From: Planococcus rifietoensis
GTDB taxonomy: Bacteria; Bacillota; Bacilli; Bacillales_A; Planococcaceae
Reading direction: 5' to 3'
Length of the DNA: 64,000 nt
Assembly (NCBI RefSeq): GCF_001465795.2
Contig: NZ_CP013659.2
Coordinates: 1,816,501-1,880,500, forward strand
Part shown: positions 26,784 to 35,948 of the stretch, piece after piece
Numbering within the stretch: position 1 is the stretch's first letter
Layout: every line of letters begins with the position of its first letter
The notes under the pieces: generated by a model
Told to the model about the DNA's origin: nothing
Databases searched by the model: none
The model's input: the letters and a program-made list of their open reading frames with translations, nothing else
Program-made: the position numbers and the translations under genes

Positions 26784-26905
26784 GATATTCCGCAAAACAG
26801 CTAGCTTTCCTGGGGGCTTGCGCTGAACTAATTCGGGCTAGCCGCCCGAATGGATTTCAGCACTTCGCTAATCCCCAAGGAGTCTGCGCTATTTTGCTCC
26901 ATATC
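26784..26905. repeat. ~120-bp imperfect inverted repeat (long hairpin) in the ylbN-tmcAL gap
   Basis: The outer arms GATATTCCGCAAAACAGC (26784-26801) and GCTATTTTGCTCCATATC (26888-26905) are near reverse complements. The inner arms around TCCTGGGGGCTTGCGCTGAA and TTCAGCACTTCGCTAATCC continue the pairing with small bulges. The apex is ATTCGGGC/GCCCGAAT (26831-26838 with 26844-26851). No open frame covers it and it has no T-run at either foot. From memory it resembles the abundant palindromic intergenic elements of Bacillaceae and Planococcaceae. The rest of this 384-bp gap holds the ylbN promoter and an AT-rich tmcAL leader with only a weak promoter. Confidence 0.75.
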
Positions 26906-27031
26906 TGCTAAATACCTCAAATGAAAGAGTGGAAAGCATCCGTCACGAGCCGTTTCATCTCTAACTTTTACGGATTATAAAATTTTTGTTTAACTTATAT
27001 ACAACTAATCATACCAAAAGAAGGTGCTGTA

Positions 27032-28246
27032 ATGAAAGCGACAGGAATCGTTGTTGAATATAACCCTTTCCATAATGGCCATTTGCATCACGCGGCGAAA
27101 GCAAAAGAACTGTCAGGAGCCGATGTGGTCGTTGCTGTCATGAGCGGCCAATTCCTCCAACGCGGCGAACCGGCGTTTGCCGATAAGTGGACGCGCACGG
27201 AAATGGCGCTGTCGGCTGGCGTCGATGTGGTCATCGAATTGCCCTATGCTTTCGCGACCGCTCAGGCATCCGAATTCGCACGCGGCGCCATCCATTTGCT
27301 TGACGCAGCAGGATGCGCTTCTTTTTGCTTCGGCAGCGAACAAGGCGAAATCGAACCGTTCTTGAACAGCCTGGAATTATTGAACACCAAAAGAGAGCAA
27401 TACGACACAATCATCCATGACAGGGTGCAAACCGGCATCAGTTACCCAAAAGCATTGAACGACGCTTACCTCTCTTTAAAGAACAGCAGCAGCCGCTATG
27501 CCGACTTGACCAAACCGAACAACATTCTCGGCTATCATTATATCGAAGCCGCACATGCAGTCAACCGCGCAATGGCACCCCTGACGATACAGCGCATCGG
27601 TGCCGGCTATCACGATCCGCTAGAGCCCGGTGTCGCGATTGCCAGTGCGACCGGCATACGCAATGCCTTTTTCGAAGGTGAGGAGCTCGGAGAACTAGCG
27701 CCTTATTTACCGACGAGCAGCATTCGTTTGCTCGAGCGGGTTCACGCGGAACAGCAAGGATTTGTCGACTGGCAACGGTTCTATCCCATGCTGCGCTTCA
27801 CGATTTTGCGCGAAGGGCCAAAAGCACTCGCGCGGTTTGCCGAAGTAACGGAAGGCATCGAGAACTTGATCCACGAGTCAGCCAAGCGTTCAGAGACTTT
27901 TGATGTCTTCATCGCCCGCGTGAAGAGCAAACGCTTCACACGGACGCGGATACAGCGCATGTTGACCCACATCTTCACGGGGTATACACAGCAGGAAGCA
28001 CAAGCTGTCAAACAGCCGGAATACATCCGCTTGCTTGGCATGACGCATAACGGCAGGCGTTATTTGAATGAACGAAAAAAAGCCATCCCGCTCCCTGTCA
28101 TCAGCCGCGCAGCGGATTTAACAGGAAGCATGGGACAGCTTGATATCCGCGCATCGACACTTTACCTTCAAGCCATCGGCGCAGACTCATTGAAAAAGGA
28201 ATACACAACACCGCCTATTTACCTGGGCGATAGTTCTGACAAATAA
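27032..28246 (+). CDS. tmcAL: tRNA(Met) cytidine acetate ligase TmcAL (YlbM)
   Basis: Makes N4-acetylcytidine at the wobble position of elongator tRNA-Met using acetate and ATP. 404 aa. Nucleotidyltransferase start ATGIVVEYNPFHNGHLHH with the HxGH motif; further family motifs VVAVMSGQFLQRGEPAFADKW (20-residue core MSGQFLQRGEPAFADKW), PNNILGYHYIEA and SATGIRNAF. ATG 27032 has AGAAGGTG upstream. It is divergent from ylbN and convergent with ylbL; the two 3' ends overlap by 28 bp, which is tight packing. Confidence 0.95.
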   Translation: MKATGIVVEYNPFHNGHLHHAAKAKELSGADVVVAVMSGQFLQRGEPAFADKWTRTEMALSAGVDVVIELPYAFATAQASEFARGAIHLLDAAGCASFCFGSEQGEIEPFLNSLELLNTKREQYDTIIHDRVQTGISYPKALNDAYLSLKNSSSRYADLTKPNNILGYHYIEAAHAVNRAMAPLTIQRIGAGYHDPLEPGVAIASATGIRNAFFEGEELGELAPYLPTSSIRLLERVHAEQQGFVDWQRFYPMLRFTILREGPKALARFAEVTEGIENLIHESAKRSETFDVFIARVKSKRFTRTRIQRMLTHIFTGYTQQEAQAVKQPEYIRLLGMTHNGRRYLNERKKAIPLPVISRAADLTGSMGQLDIRASTLYLQAIGADSLKKEYTTPPIYLGDSSDK

Positions 28247-29244
28247 TCAAGGGCCGCATCGATGTCGGTGACAGGGACAATATCCATCTCAGTGCCGATT
28301 TCTTCTGCGGTTTCCATCGCGACATCAAAATTGCTCGGCGTCCCGGAATCCCCCTCATTATCCGGTGCGAAAAAAACGTCGATGCCAGCACGGTCTGCCG
28401 CAATAACTTTTTGGTCGATTCCGCCAATAGGCCCGACCGTCCCGTCGCTTTCCATCGTGCCGGTTCCCGCAATGTCATATCCGTGGGTAATGTCTTCATC
28501 CAGCAATTGATTCAAAATTTCCAAGGTGAACATCAACCCGGCGGACGGCCCGCCGATGGTATCGGAGTCGATCGAAACATCCGGAGTCGTTTCGATTTCT
28601 TTGTCTTCCACGAACGAAATGCCAATGCCCGCGCGTTCAGGCTCTGTGGGCAGTGGGGCTAGCGTGACCGTCTGGTTAATCGTGCGTTCATCGCGCTCAA
28701 TCACCAGTTCCACTTCATCTCCCACCTTCTTGGTTGCTAAATAATCAAGAAAATCTTCCATCGAACCATAAGCTTGCCCATCGATTTCCAACAAACGGTC
28801 ACCCGGTGACAATAGGCCGGCAGCCGCCCCGTCTTCCAGCACGTTCAGGATGAACACGCCGTTACTCGATACTTCATAGGGTTTGCCTGCTTCTTCAAAG
28901 GCCACTTGCAGCGCATTGACCTGTGAATCAGACATCAGCTTTAGTTGCCTGACATTGTATTCCTCATCGCTTTCATGGGGGCTTCTCACTTGTTCCGGGT
29001 CGAGGACTTTATAGCCTTCCTGAAATTGCGCCATGACGTACAAAGCTGGAGTCGCATTAAACATCGTCACGGTCATTAAGCTGAGCGTGCCAGCGTCGCC
29101 TTCATCCCGTCCCTCCACTTCCACCAGCGGCGATAGCTCGTATGCGTCGCCCGGGCGTGAAATATAGGCATCCAGCCGGTAGGAGCTGACAAACACGACG
29201 AGCGCCATCACCAGCACAAAAAACCATAGTTTTTTACTTTTCAT
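28219..29244 (-). CDS. ylbL: PDZ and Lon-like (S16) serine protease YlbL
   Basis: Membrane-anchored protease with one N-terminal membrane helix (about 5-22), a PDZ domain (about 120-205, with NVLEDGAAAGLLSPGDRLLEIDG) and a C-terminal Lon-type proteolytic domain. The catalytic Ser is in TIGGPSAGLMF and the Lys in GIDQKVIAADRAG. 341 aa from ATG 29244 (GGAGAGG upstream; the longer frame adds ten unconserved residues). B. subtilis YlbL helps clear the checkpoint protein YneA after DNA damage. It follows coaD and rsmD in a probable ylb operon. Confidence 0.94.
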   Translation of the reverse strand: MKSKKLWFFVLVMALVVFVSSYRLDAYISRPGDAYELSPLVEVEGRDEGDAGTLSLMTVTMFNATPALYVMAQFQEGYKVLDPEQVRSPHESDEEYNVRQLKLMSDSQVNALQVAFEEAGKPYEVSSNGVFILNVLEDGAAAGLLSPGDRLLEIDGQAYGSMEDFLDYLATKKVGDEVELVIERDERTINQTVTLAPLPTEPERAGIGISFVEDKEIETTPDVSIDSDTIGGPSAGLMFTLEILNQLLDEDITHGYDIAGTGTMESDGTVGPIGGIDQKVIAADRAGIDVFFAPDNEGDSGTPSNFDVAMETAEEIGTEMDIVPVTDIDAALDYLSELSPR

Positions 29245-29275
29245 CGCATATCCTCTCCTTTTTGATCGAACCACA

Positions 29276-29299
29276 ACAAAAAGCCACGTGTCACGTGAC

Positions 29300-29300
<1 letters not shown>
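29276..29300 (-). terminator. Terminator after coaD
   Basis: Stem AGTCACG/CGTGGCT with one G:U pair (29282-29300 overall) then TTTTTG on the minus strand. It overlaps the coaD stop region and is of moderate strength. Confidence 0.65.
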
Positions 29301-30347
<1,047 letters not shown>

Positions 30348-30430
30348 ACTATCGCCTCTTACTTTATCATTTTAGTACTGCAAATACCGCCCATAATGGT
30401 AGAATGGATTCTGGAAAGGACGTGTTTTAG

Positions 30431-30811
30431 ATGATACAACGTTTTATCGAACTTGGAGAAGGGTACGGCGATATATATGAACTTCGCCAATTGATGGAAA
30501 GCAATCAAGAACGGTTTATGCACGGATTCGTTTTCGTTTCAAAAACGAAAGACGGCCATCCAGTCGTTTCCGTTGCCGCTGCATTCCAGCCAGCCCAAGA
30601 AGGCAATTTCATGCCGATTTATCTATGCCGCGAAGGCGTACCGGACGGTTCAAAACGATTGGCCGTGTTTGAGGACGCAGTAAAGCAATTGGGCCATGAG
30701 CCGATTCGCATGGACGTCAAGCATTCTTCACAATACGCAGACACCAAACTTTATTTCGGCCACCTCATCGCCATTCTCAGGCTCAACCATTATATTCCGC
30801 CGATGCAATGA
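30431..30811 (+). CDS. Conserved hypothetical protein (126 aa)
   Basis: 126-aa soluble protein with no signal peptide or membrane segment. The sequence looks like an alpha/beta domain (MHGFVFVSKTKDGHPVVSVA, then PIYLCREGVPDG). I do not recognise it securely; similar short proteins in Bacillales are sometimes labelled methylthioribose kinase without catalytic motifs to justify it, and no kinase motif is visible here. ATG 30431 has AAAGGA upstream. It is divergent from rsmD, and its stop directly abuts the convergent ylbG stop with no gap. Confidence 0.8.
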   Translation: MIQRFIELGEGYGDIYELRQLMESNQERFMHGFVFVSKTKDGHPVVSVAAAFQPAQEGNFMPIYLCREGVPDGSKRLAVFEDAVKQLGHEPIRMDVKHSSQYADTKLYFGHLIAILRLNHYIPPMQ

Positions 30812-31084
30812 TCACAAGCCGATTTTATAATCGTATTCCTTCGCTTTATCGGGCTTGGCATTTTCATATTCCGTCTTAAGGAAAGGTCGCTGGGACTCCA
30901 ACACTTTCTTGACATACGGCAGCTTGGATAGTTTTTCTTTTGTGGCTTCAATTTTGTCCTGGTCCATGTAGACGACGACATATTTCAATTTGCGGGAAAT
31001 AAAATGGACGTGTCCATACTTCCGCAGCGATTTTGCTTGTTTCAGCTGATGCACATAGACAATCAGACCTTGGCGATCATGCAT
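30812..31084 (-). CDS. ylbG: DUF2129 protein YlbG
   Basis: 90-aa cytoplasmic protein of the DUF2129/UPF0298 family with the typical start [21 protein letters not shown], the central KYVVVYMD and the [14 protein letters not shown] segment. Function is not known. In B. subtilis ylbG lies between ylbF and ylbH (rsmD), as here apart from the inserted gene at 30431 and the GDPD gene at 31211. The stop abuts the convergent hypothetical gene. Confidence 0.9.
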   Translation of the reverse strand: MHDRQGLIVYVHQLKQAKSLRKYGHVHFISRKLKYVVVYMDQDKIEATKEKLSKLPYVKKVLESQRPFLKTEYENAKPDKAKEYDYKIGL

Positions 31085-31147
31085 ATCTATCCCTCTTTTC
31101 TAAACTCTAGAATACCATAGGTCTAAAAAAAGCCGCAACCGAATAAA

Positions 31148-31177
31148 CTGACAGCAAGTGAAGCGTTCCGCTATAAT
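31148..31177 (+). promoter_or_regulatory. Sigma-A promoter of the GDPD gene
   Basis: CTGACA (31148-31153), 18-bp spacer, TATAAT (31172-31177), about 35 bp before the start codon. Confidence 0.75.
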
Positions 31178-31210
31178 GTGGATACTACCAAAACAGGGGG
31201 TAATACATAT

Positions 31211-32128
31211 ATGGGTAAGAAAACGAAAATTGGACTGGCCGCAGCCGCTGTTGGCGCAGCCGCATGGGCCGGCTCTAAAGCATTTACAGAACCACAGACA
31301 CGACCTCAAAAAGCCGTGCTCGATTACAAGCACCCGATCGTCCTCGCCCATCGCGGCGGCAGCTCGCTCGCGCCCGAACATACGATGGCAGCTTTTGACC
31401 GTGCCGCAGAACTCGGCGTCCACGGCTTTGAAATCGACATTCGCATGACCAACGACGAGGAAATCCTGGTTTTTCACGATGAATTTGTCGACCGCACATC
31501 CGGCTCAGCCGGTCGCGTAGCCGAAATGACACTCGAAGAATTGCGTGAGCTTGACCTTGGCTATCATTTCGTCGATGGCAAAGGCGAAAATTCTTACCGC
31601 GGAAAAGGCGAAAAAGTCGTCCTGCTACGTGAATTGCTGGAGAAATTCCCGCAAATGTATATCAATATCGATATCAAAGACGCACCTGATACGTATGAAG
31701 GCAGTCTGGTGCCCTCGAAGCTTTGGCGCTTGATCGAATCACTTGGCGCGGAAGACCGTGTCGTCGTCACCAGCTTCTACGACGAACAAATCGACCGCTT
31801 TAATTTATACGCCCAAAACCGTGTTGCTCTTGGCGCTGGGGAAAATGAAGTGCGCAAAGCTTTCACTTCCTTCAACAGCCAGTTCGGCCATCTGTATGCA
31901 CCGCGAGCGGATGTTGTGCAGATTCCGGTGAAGCATTCGGTATTCCGTCTCGACTCTGCGCGGTTTATTGCCTTCCTTGACCGATTAAATGTCCCGGTTC
32001 ATTACTGGGTGATCGACAACAAGGAAGCGATGGAGAAATTGATCAACGCCGGAGCCCAAGGCATCATTACCGATCGGCCTGATATCGCCATCGAATTGAT
32101 TTCGGCATTAGAAGAAAAACGCCAATAA
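31211..32128 (+). CDS. Glycerophosphodiester phosphodiesterase family protein
   Basis: Hydrolyses glycerophosphodiesters from phospholipid or teichoic acid turnover to glycerol-3-phosphate. 305 aa from ATG 31211 (AGGGGG upstream). A hydrophobic N-terminal segment (KIGLAAAAVGAAAWAGSKAF) suggests membrane attachment or export; no lipobox. GDPD motifs: catalytic HRGGSSLAPEHTMAAF, metal ligands FEIDIRMTNDEEILVFHDE, and INIDIKD. Unlike most ylb neighbours it is on the plus strand with its own promoter and terminator, so it is probably an insertion relative to the B. subtilis order. Confidence 0.92.
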   Translation: MGKKTKIGLAAAAVGAAAWAGSKAFTEPQTRPQKAVLDYKHPIVLAHRGGSSLAPEHTMAAFDRAAELGVHGFEIDIRMTNDEEILVFHDEFVDRTSGSAGRVAEMTLEELRELDLGYHFVDGKGENSYRGKGEKVVLLRELLEKFPQMYINIDIKDAPDTYEGSLVPSKLWRLIESLGAEDRVVVTSFYDEQIDRFNLYAQNRVALGAGENEVRKAFTSFNSQFGHLYAPRADVVQIPVKHSVFRLDSARFIAFLDRLNVPVHYWVIDNKEAMEKLINAGAQGIITDRPDIAIELISALEEKRQ

Positions 32129-32161
32129 AAAAAGTGCAACCCGTAGAGGTTGCACTTTTTT
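32127..32161. terminator. Bidirectional terminator between the GDPD gene and ylbF
   Basis: Perfect stem AGTGCAACC/GGTTGCACT with A/T-runs on both sides (32127-32161). It serves the convergent GDPD (plus) and ylbF (minus) genes. Confidence 0.9.
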
Positions 32162-32162
32162 A

Positions 32163-32609
32163 TTATGCGGAGCAGGAACAGCCGCCGCCTGTGCCGCAAC
32201 CGCTGCCACATGAGGAATCCGATGAAAAGAACGGATTGCTCGAAGGGATCTTGACGGCTTCTGACACCGACCGGCCCAGGATGAAACTCACTTGGTCCAT
32301 CAAGTCCTGCAGCTCATTTTCCGCGAGCCGCAGCTCTGCTACCTTTTCGTTAAGGTCCAGTCGGCGTTTATCCACGCGGATTTGCTTCATCACCCGTTTG
32401 TAATCAGGGTGGTATTTGCCAAAGCGCTGCACTTCCTCGTACAGCTCCTTCAGCCTGGCGAAATCATGGATCTCCCTCGCCAATAGTTTATCGCTATAGA
32501 CAGAGTCATAGGCATCGCGGTATTTCGCAGCCTGCTCTGATTGCAGTATCATTTCACTCAGCTCGTCCGCAGAGTCAGTTATACCGACCCATTCGTAGGT
32601 CATGATCAC
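32163..32609 (-). CDS. ylbF: YlbF/RicF family regulator
   Basis: 148 aa; helical DUF964/YlbF domain (about 10-120) and a cysteine-rich tail CGSGCGTGGGCSCSA at the extreme C-terminus. In B. subtilis YlbF (RicF), YmcA and YaaT form a complex carrying [4Fe-4S] clusters that promotes RNase Y-dependent mRNA processing; the cysteine tail fits cluster binding. The start is GTG 32609, which has AGGAGG at 8 nt; the ATG two codons later is spaced too far. Competence and sporulation targets of the complex may be absent in this organism, but the RNase Y role would remain. Confidence 0.92.
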   Translation of the reverse strand: MIMTYEWVGITDSADELSEMILQSEQAAKYRDAYDSVYSDKLLAREIHDFARLKELYEEVQRFGKYHPDYKRVMKQIRVDKRRLDLNEKVAELRLAENELQDLMDQVSFILGRSVSEAVKIPSSNPFFSSDSSCGSGCGTGGGCSCSA

Positions 32610-32703
32610 TTTGCATTCCTCCTCTACGCTTTCATCATATCAGATTGTTTTCCAGATTCATACACTGATTACTCTTGAAAATAGCTGAAAACGAAGGCTC
32701 GCC

Positions 32704-33768
32704 CTATTGGCTTTCATAGACGCCTGGATCCTGCTTCAACAGGATCTGGCTGTAATACTTGCCGAATACGCCGACGCCGACCTGGTTGTATTGTGTGCTC
32801 AATAAGGTTCCCCTGTGGCTCGGGGAGTTGAACCAGCCGTGCAAGGTCTCCGGCGCATCATAATAGCGTGAAGCTGTATTGATGGCCGCCAGATCAAATG
32901 GAATATCCGCCCCTTGCAAGCGGGCTTCCAAATCCGACACTTCCATCTCTGCGGAAGTAAACTCCGTGCGTGCCATTTCCTCGCTCGTCTGCTCGGCCAA
33001 TAAACTGATGCCGATATTTTCCTTGACCAAGGAGCGCTGATGGCGAAGCCGATAGACATTGGTCAAATCGACCAATTGCCTAGCGTTCGCATCATCAATC
33101 GACCGCTGCAAGGTTGACGATGGCCTTGGGGTCACCAATAAATCTCCTGAATACATCATGTCGTAAGGCTGATGGCGGATCAGCGTTTCAGCATCCATGA
33201 ACCTGACAGCCTCTAATTGCTGGTCTTCCGCATCGATATACAATTGTGCATAGAGATCGTCAAAACTCACCAAAATCCGCTTATCCATATCCTGCTCACT
33301 TAAATTAAAAGTATACGTATTGGTGCCATATTTTACGGTCACTTCATTCTCGATGATGGTAAACCTGTACAAGTCAGTGAGCGTCTGCCCGATCGTATAA
33401 GGTTCGACATCTGTAGACTCACCAGCTGCATAAACTTGGACAACGCGCCCTTCCTTTACTCCCACCATGACGAAATTGGAATATGCGGCATCGTATACCC
33501 ACCACTCGTAACCAAAAGCAGATGGCTCGATGCGGTCGGGCTTGCCATGCTCTGCCAGCCACTCTTCCGACGGCTCTCCAATATGGACGGAAAGCCCGCT
33601 CGTCGGCCGTTCAACATCGAGCGCCGATTCCGTCAAGTTATCAGCCGGCAACGGATCTGCCGGCCGCGGCGCTTCAAGCAATTCGTTTTCACTGATTGAC
33701 GGGTCCAAGTAGAACAGTCCAATCAGGACAATCGCCAAGAAAATCATGATGCGTAACAAGTCCTTCAC
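32704..33768 (-). CDS. CAP-domain (SCP/PR1) protein, YlbC type
   Basis: Extracytoplasmic protein with one N-terminal membrane or signal segment (LLRIMIFLAIVLIGLFYL), a CAP-associated N-terminal domain (about 55-200, with GEPSEEWLAEHGKPDRIEPS) and a C-terminal CAP domain (about 225-350, with LVDLTNVYRLRHQ, TSEEMARTEF and GWFNSPSHRGTLLS). 354 aa from GTG 33768, whose AGGAGC Shine-Dalgarno has good spacing; GTG 33786 is an alternative. B. subtilis YlbC has the same architecture. Role unknown, probably at the cell surface. Confidence 0.88.
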   Translation of the reverse strand: MKDLLRIMIFLAIVLIGLFYLDPSISENELLEAPRPADPLPADNLTESALDVERPTSGLSVHIGEPSEEWLAEHGKPDRIEPSAFGYEWWVYDAAYSNFVMVGVKEGRVVQVYAAGESTDVEPYTIGQTLTDLYRFTIIENEVTVKYGTNTYTFNLSEQDMDKRILVSFDDLYAQLYIDAEDQQLEAVRFMDAETLIRHQPYDMMYSGDLLVTPRPSSTLQRSIDDANARQLVDLTNVYRLRHQRSLVKENIGISLLAEQTSEEMARTEFTSAEMEVSDLEARLQGADIPFDLAAINTASRYYDAPETLHGWFNSPSHRGTLLSTQYNQVGVGVFGKYYSQILLKQDPGVYESQ

Positions 33769-33835
33769 TGAATCAGCTCCTGACACCCATTTTCCTCATT
33801 ATAACAGCCGCCTGCATTCTGACACAATCTAGCCA

Positions 33836-33864
33836 TTGCATGTACCTAAAATATGATCTATTAT
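33836..33864 (+). promoter_or_regulatory. Promoter of the YugN-like gene
   Basis: TTGCAT (33836-33841), 17-bp spacer, TATTAT (33859-33864) on the plus strand. Confidence 0.65.
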
Positions 33865-33908
33865 TAAAGGAGCATTCAGTCTTTTTTTGTTATAGAGGAG
33901 GAGATCCC

Positions 33909-34274
33909 ATGTATTTTGAAAATACAGGACTAGAGAACATCGAAGTGGATATTACATTGCTTGAAGACATCATGAACAAGCATGGCTTGACCAAAGAAGG
34001 CCAATGGGATTATGAGCGTGTCACATACGACCGCAAATTCATCGTCCGCGAAGGCACTTATTACTTGCGCGTTTTCGCTTACGCGATCGATGGAGATGTT
34101 GATGCCAACGATGCGACTATGCGCGTCTTGAAGCCGGTCATCGGCAAGCATTACTACCCGCACGGCATTGAATACGGTGAAGACGAGCATTTCCCGGATC
34201 ACCTATTGAAAACTGGCGCTGAAATTTTGGCTTCCATCAAAAAAGAAATTTCCGAGTTCGAAATCAAAGCGTAA
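33909..34274 (+). CDS. YugN-like family protein
   Basis: 121-aa soluble protein of the YugN-like family, with the start MYFENTGLENIEVDITLLED and the segment WDYERVTYDRKFIVREGTYYLRVFAYA. It ends in the family's conserved PHGIEYGEDEHFP region. The start is ATG 33909 behind AGGAGGAG; upstream in-frame codons are leader. No function is known for this family. It is a single-gene unit with its own promoter and terminator. Confidence 0.85.
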   Translation: MYFENTGLENIEVDITLLEDIMNKHGLTKEGQWDYERVTYDRKFIVREGTYYLRVFAYAIDGDVDANDATMRVLKPVIGKHYYPHGIEYGEDEHFPDHLLKTGAEILASIKKEISEFEIKA

Positions 34275-34279
34275 AATTT

Positions 34280-34312
34280 CCGCAGTTCAACACGAACTGC
34301 GGTTTTTTTAAA
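34280..34312 (+). terminator. Terminator of the YugN-like gene
   Basis: A 9-bp stem CCGCAGTTC/GAACTGCGG (34280-34288 with 34294-34302) followed by TTTTTTT. Confidence 0.88.
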
Positions 34313-34363
34313 CAAATATGCTTTGCCGTGGAATTTCACGCAGTCAATTGAAGGAGGTTTATT

Positions 34364-35422
34364 GTGGGCAAGTGGTTTAATAAAAAACTGGCGACCCTAT
34401 TACTGGTCATCGCTATTGTCGTGTTGATCTCTATATACATATTACCGATTGCCGTTCCGTTGATCATCGCATTGCTTACCGCCATCTTCCTGGAGCCTTT
34501 TGTTAAATTCGTGCAGAAGCGCTTTAAATGGGAGCGCAAAGGCGCAGTCATCACGGTGTTCATCCTATTCCTCGTCATCGCTTCTGGCTTGGTTTACTGG
34601 ATTATTACGCAGTTGGTTGGGCAAATTATACAATTCTCAAAAATGGTTCCAGAGTATACAAATTCCCTCTCACATATGTGGGGCGAAGTAGAAGCTTTCT
34701 TCCTGCGCTCCACAGCAGAAATGCCTGTTGAAGTCGTCAATTCATTCGAAACGGAAATGATCGCTTTTGCAGAAGGCATTCGCGACTGGATCTTAACATT
34801 CGTCAACTACGATACCGTCACCAATTTATTGACGGGCATCCCTTCTTTTTTGGTCAGCTTCATCGTCTTCCTCATCGCCCTATTCCTGTTCATGCTTGAT
34901 TTGATGGATTTGAAAGGCATGCTGTTCAACCGCTTGAAGGAATCGACGGCCGAGAAAGTACGCTTTATGAGCGCCCGGCTGAACAATGTCGTGTTTGGCT
35001 TCCTAAAAGCCCAATTCCTTGTCAGTTTGATCATCTTTGCGGTTTCGTTGATTGCCTTATTGTTTATCGCCCCTGAATATGCCTTGGTCATGTCGCTCGT
35101 CATCTGGGTCATCGACTTTATCCCGATACTCGGTTCGATCATCGTGCTAACTCCTTGGTTCATTTACATGTTCATCGTCGGGGATATTGTCCAAGGCACG
35201 CAGCTTGCGATTTTGGCATTGGTGCTATTGGTCATCCGCAGAACAGTCGAACCGAAAGTAATGGGCACGCAAATCGGGCTATCCCCTCTTGCCACATTGA
35301 TCGCCATGTTCATCGGCCTTCAATTGATCGGTTTTCTTGGCTTCTTCATCGGGCCGCTACTGGTCATTCTATTTACTTCGGCACGCGAAGCCGGCATCAT
35401 CAAAATGGAGTTTAAAGTTTAA
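34364..35422 (+). CDS. AI-2E family transporter (YtvI/PerM type permease)
   Basis: 352-aa integral membrane protein with about seven helices: paired N-terminal helices (about 9-45), then 60-90, a long extracytoplasmic loop (about 95-150), and a C-terminal set (about 155-345). Family hallmarks are FIPILGSIIVLTPW, EPKVMGTQIGLSPLATL and GFLGFFIGPLL. Members include Na+/H+ antiporters and the AI-2 exporter TqsA, so the substrate is open. The start is GTG 34364 with a strong AAGGAGG. Monocistronic, sharing a bidirectional terminator with ctaM. Confidence 0.88.
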   Translation: MGKWFNKKLATLLLVIAIVVLISIYILPIAVPLIIALLTAIFLEPFVKFVQKRFKWERKGAVITVFILFLVIASGLVYWIITQLVGQIIQFSKMVPEYTNSLSHMWGEVEAFFLRSTAEMPVEVVNSFETEMIAFAEGIRDWILTFVNYDTVTNLLTGIPSFLVSFIVFLIALFLFMLDLMDLKGMLFNRLKESTAEKVRFMSARLNNVVFGFLKAQFLVSLIIFAVSLIALLFIAPEYALVMSLVIWVIDFIPILGSIIVLTPWFIYMFIVGDIVQGTQLAILALVLLVIRRTVEPKVMGTQIGLSPLATLIAMFIGLQLIGFLGFFIGPLLVILFTSAREAGIIKMEFKV

Positions 35423-35430
35423 AATGCAAA

Positions 35431-35467
35431 ATAAAAGCACTGAGCAAATTATGCTCAGTGCTTTTAT
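35431..35467. terminator. Bidirectional terminator between the AI-2E permease and ctaM
   Basis: A 16-bp perfect inverted repeat ATAAAAGCACTGAGCA/TGCTCAGTGCTTTTAT (35431-35446 with 35452-35467). Confidence 0.88.
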
Positions 35468-35928
35468 TATCCACCCAAAATTGCTTTGAAAACTGATGTC
35501 GTATGGCCGCCTTCATAGAATACGTAAAGCAATAAGTAAACCATTACTCCTGTAATTGCAGTGAAGAACCATACTACGCTCGTGAACGGGCCGATCTTGC
35601 GGTGTTTGTCGAGACGGTTCTTTAAGCCCCAGTAAATCGTCACCAGCCCCATCACTGCCCCGATCGTTGCGAGCGTGATATGGAAAATCAGAAAGACGGT
35701 ATAGTAGATCTTTAATTCATCCGGTCCCCCGAATGCCGTATTTCCTACGAATAGTGTGCGAGAGACATAGATGATGAAAAACGTCAGCGCAGCAGCACCG
35801 GCGCCAAGCATCACTTTTTTATGTGCTTCGATGCGGCGTTTGAGGATCAAGTTCCATCCGATCGCCACCAATACGGCGCTCAAGACGATAAAGAATGTAC
35901 TAATGGTTGGCAATAGCGGCAAATTCAT
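35467..35928 (-). CDS. ctaM: Cytochrome oxidase assembly protein CtaM (DUF420)
   Basis: 153-aa DUF420 membrane protein with four to five helices; B. subtilis CtaM (YozB) is required for active cytochrome caa3/aa3-type oxidase. Conserved histidines sit near helices (RIEAHKKVML, FLIFHITLATIG and LDKHRKIG), consistent with metal or heme handling. Second gene of the ctaG-ctaM unit, 20 bp after ctaG, ending in a shared terminator. Confidence 0.9.
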   Translation of the reverse strand: MNLPLLPTISTFFIVLSAVLVAIGWNLILKRRIEAHKKVMLGAGAAALTFFIIYVSRTLFVGNTAFGGPDELKIYYTVFLIFHITLATIGAVMGLVTIYWGLKNRLDKHRKIGPFTSVVWFFTAITGVMVYLLLYVFYEGGHTTSVFKAILGG

Positions 35929-35948
35929 TTAATTAAACTCCTTTTGGG

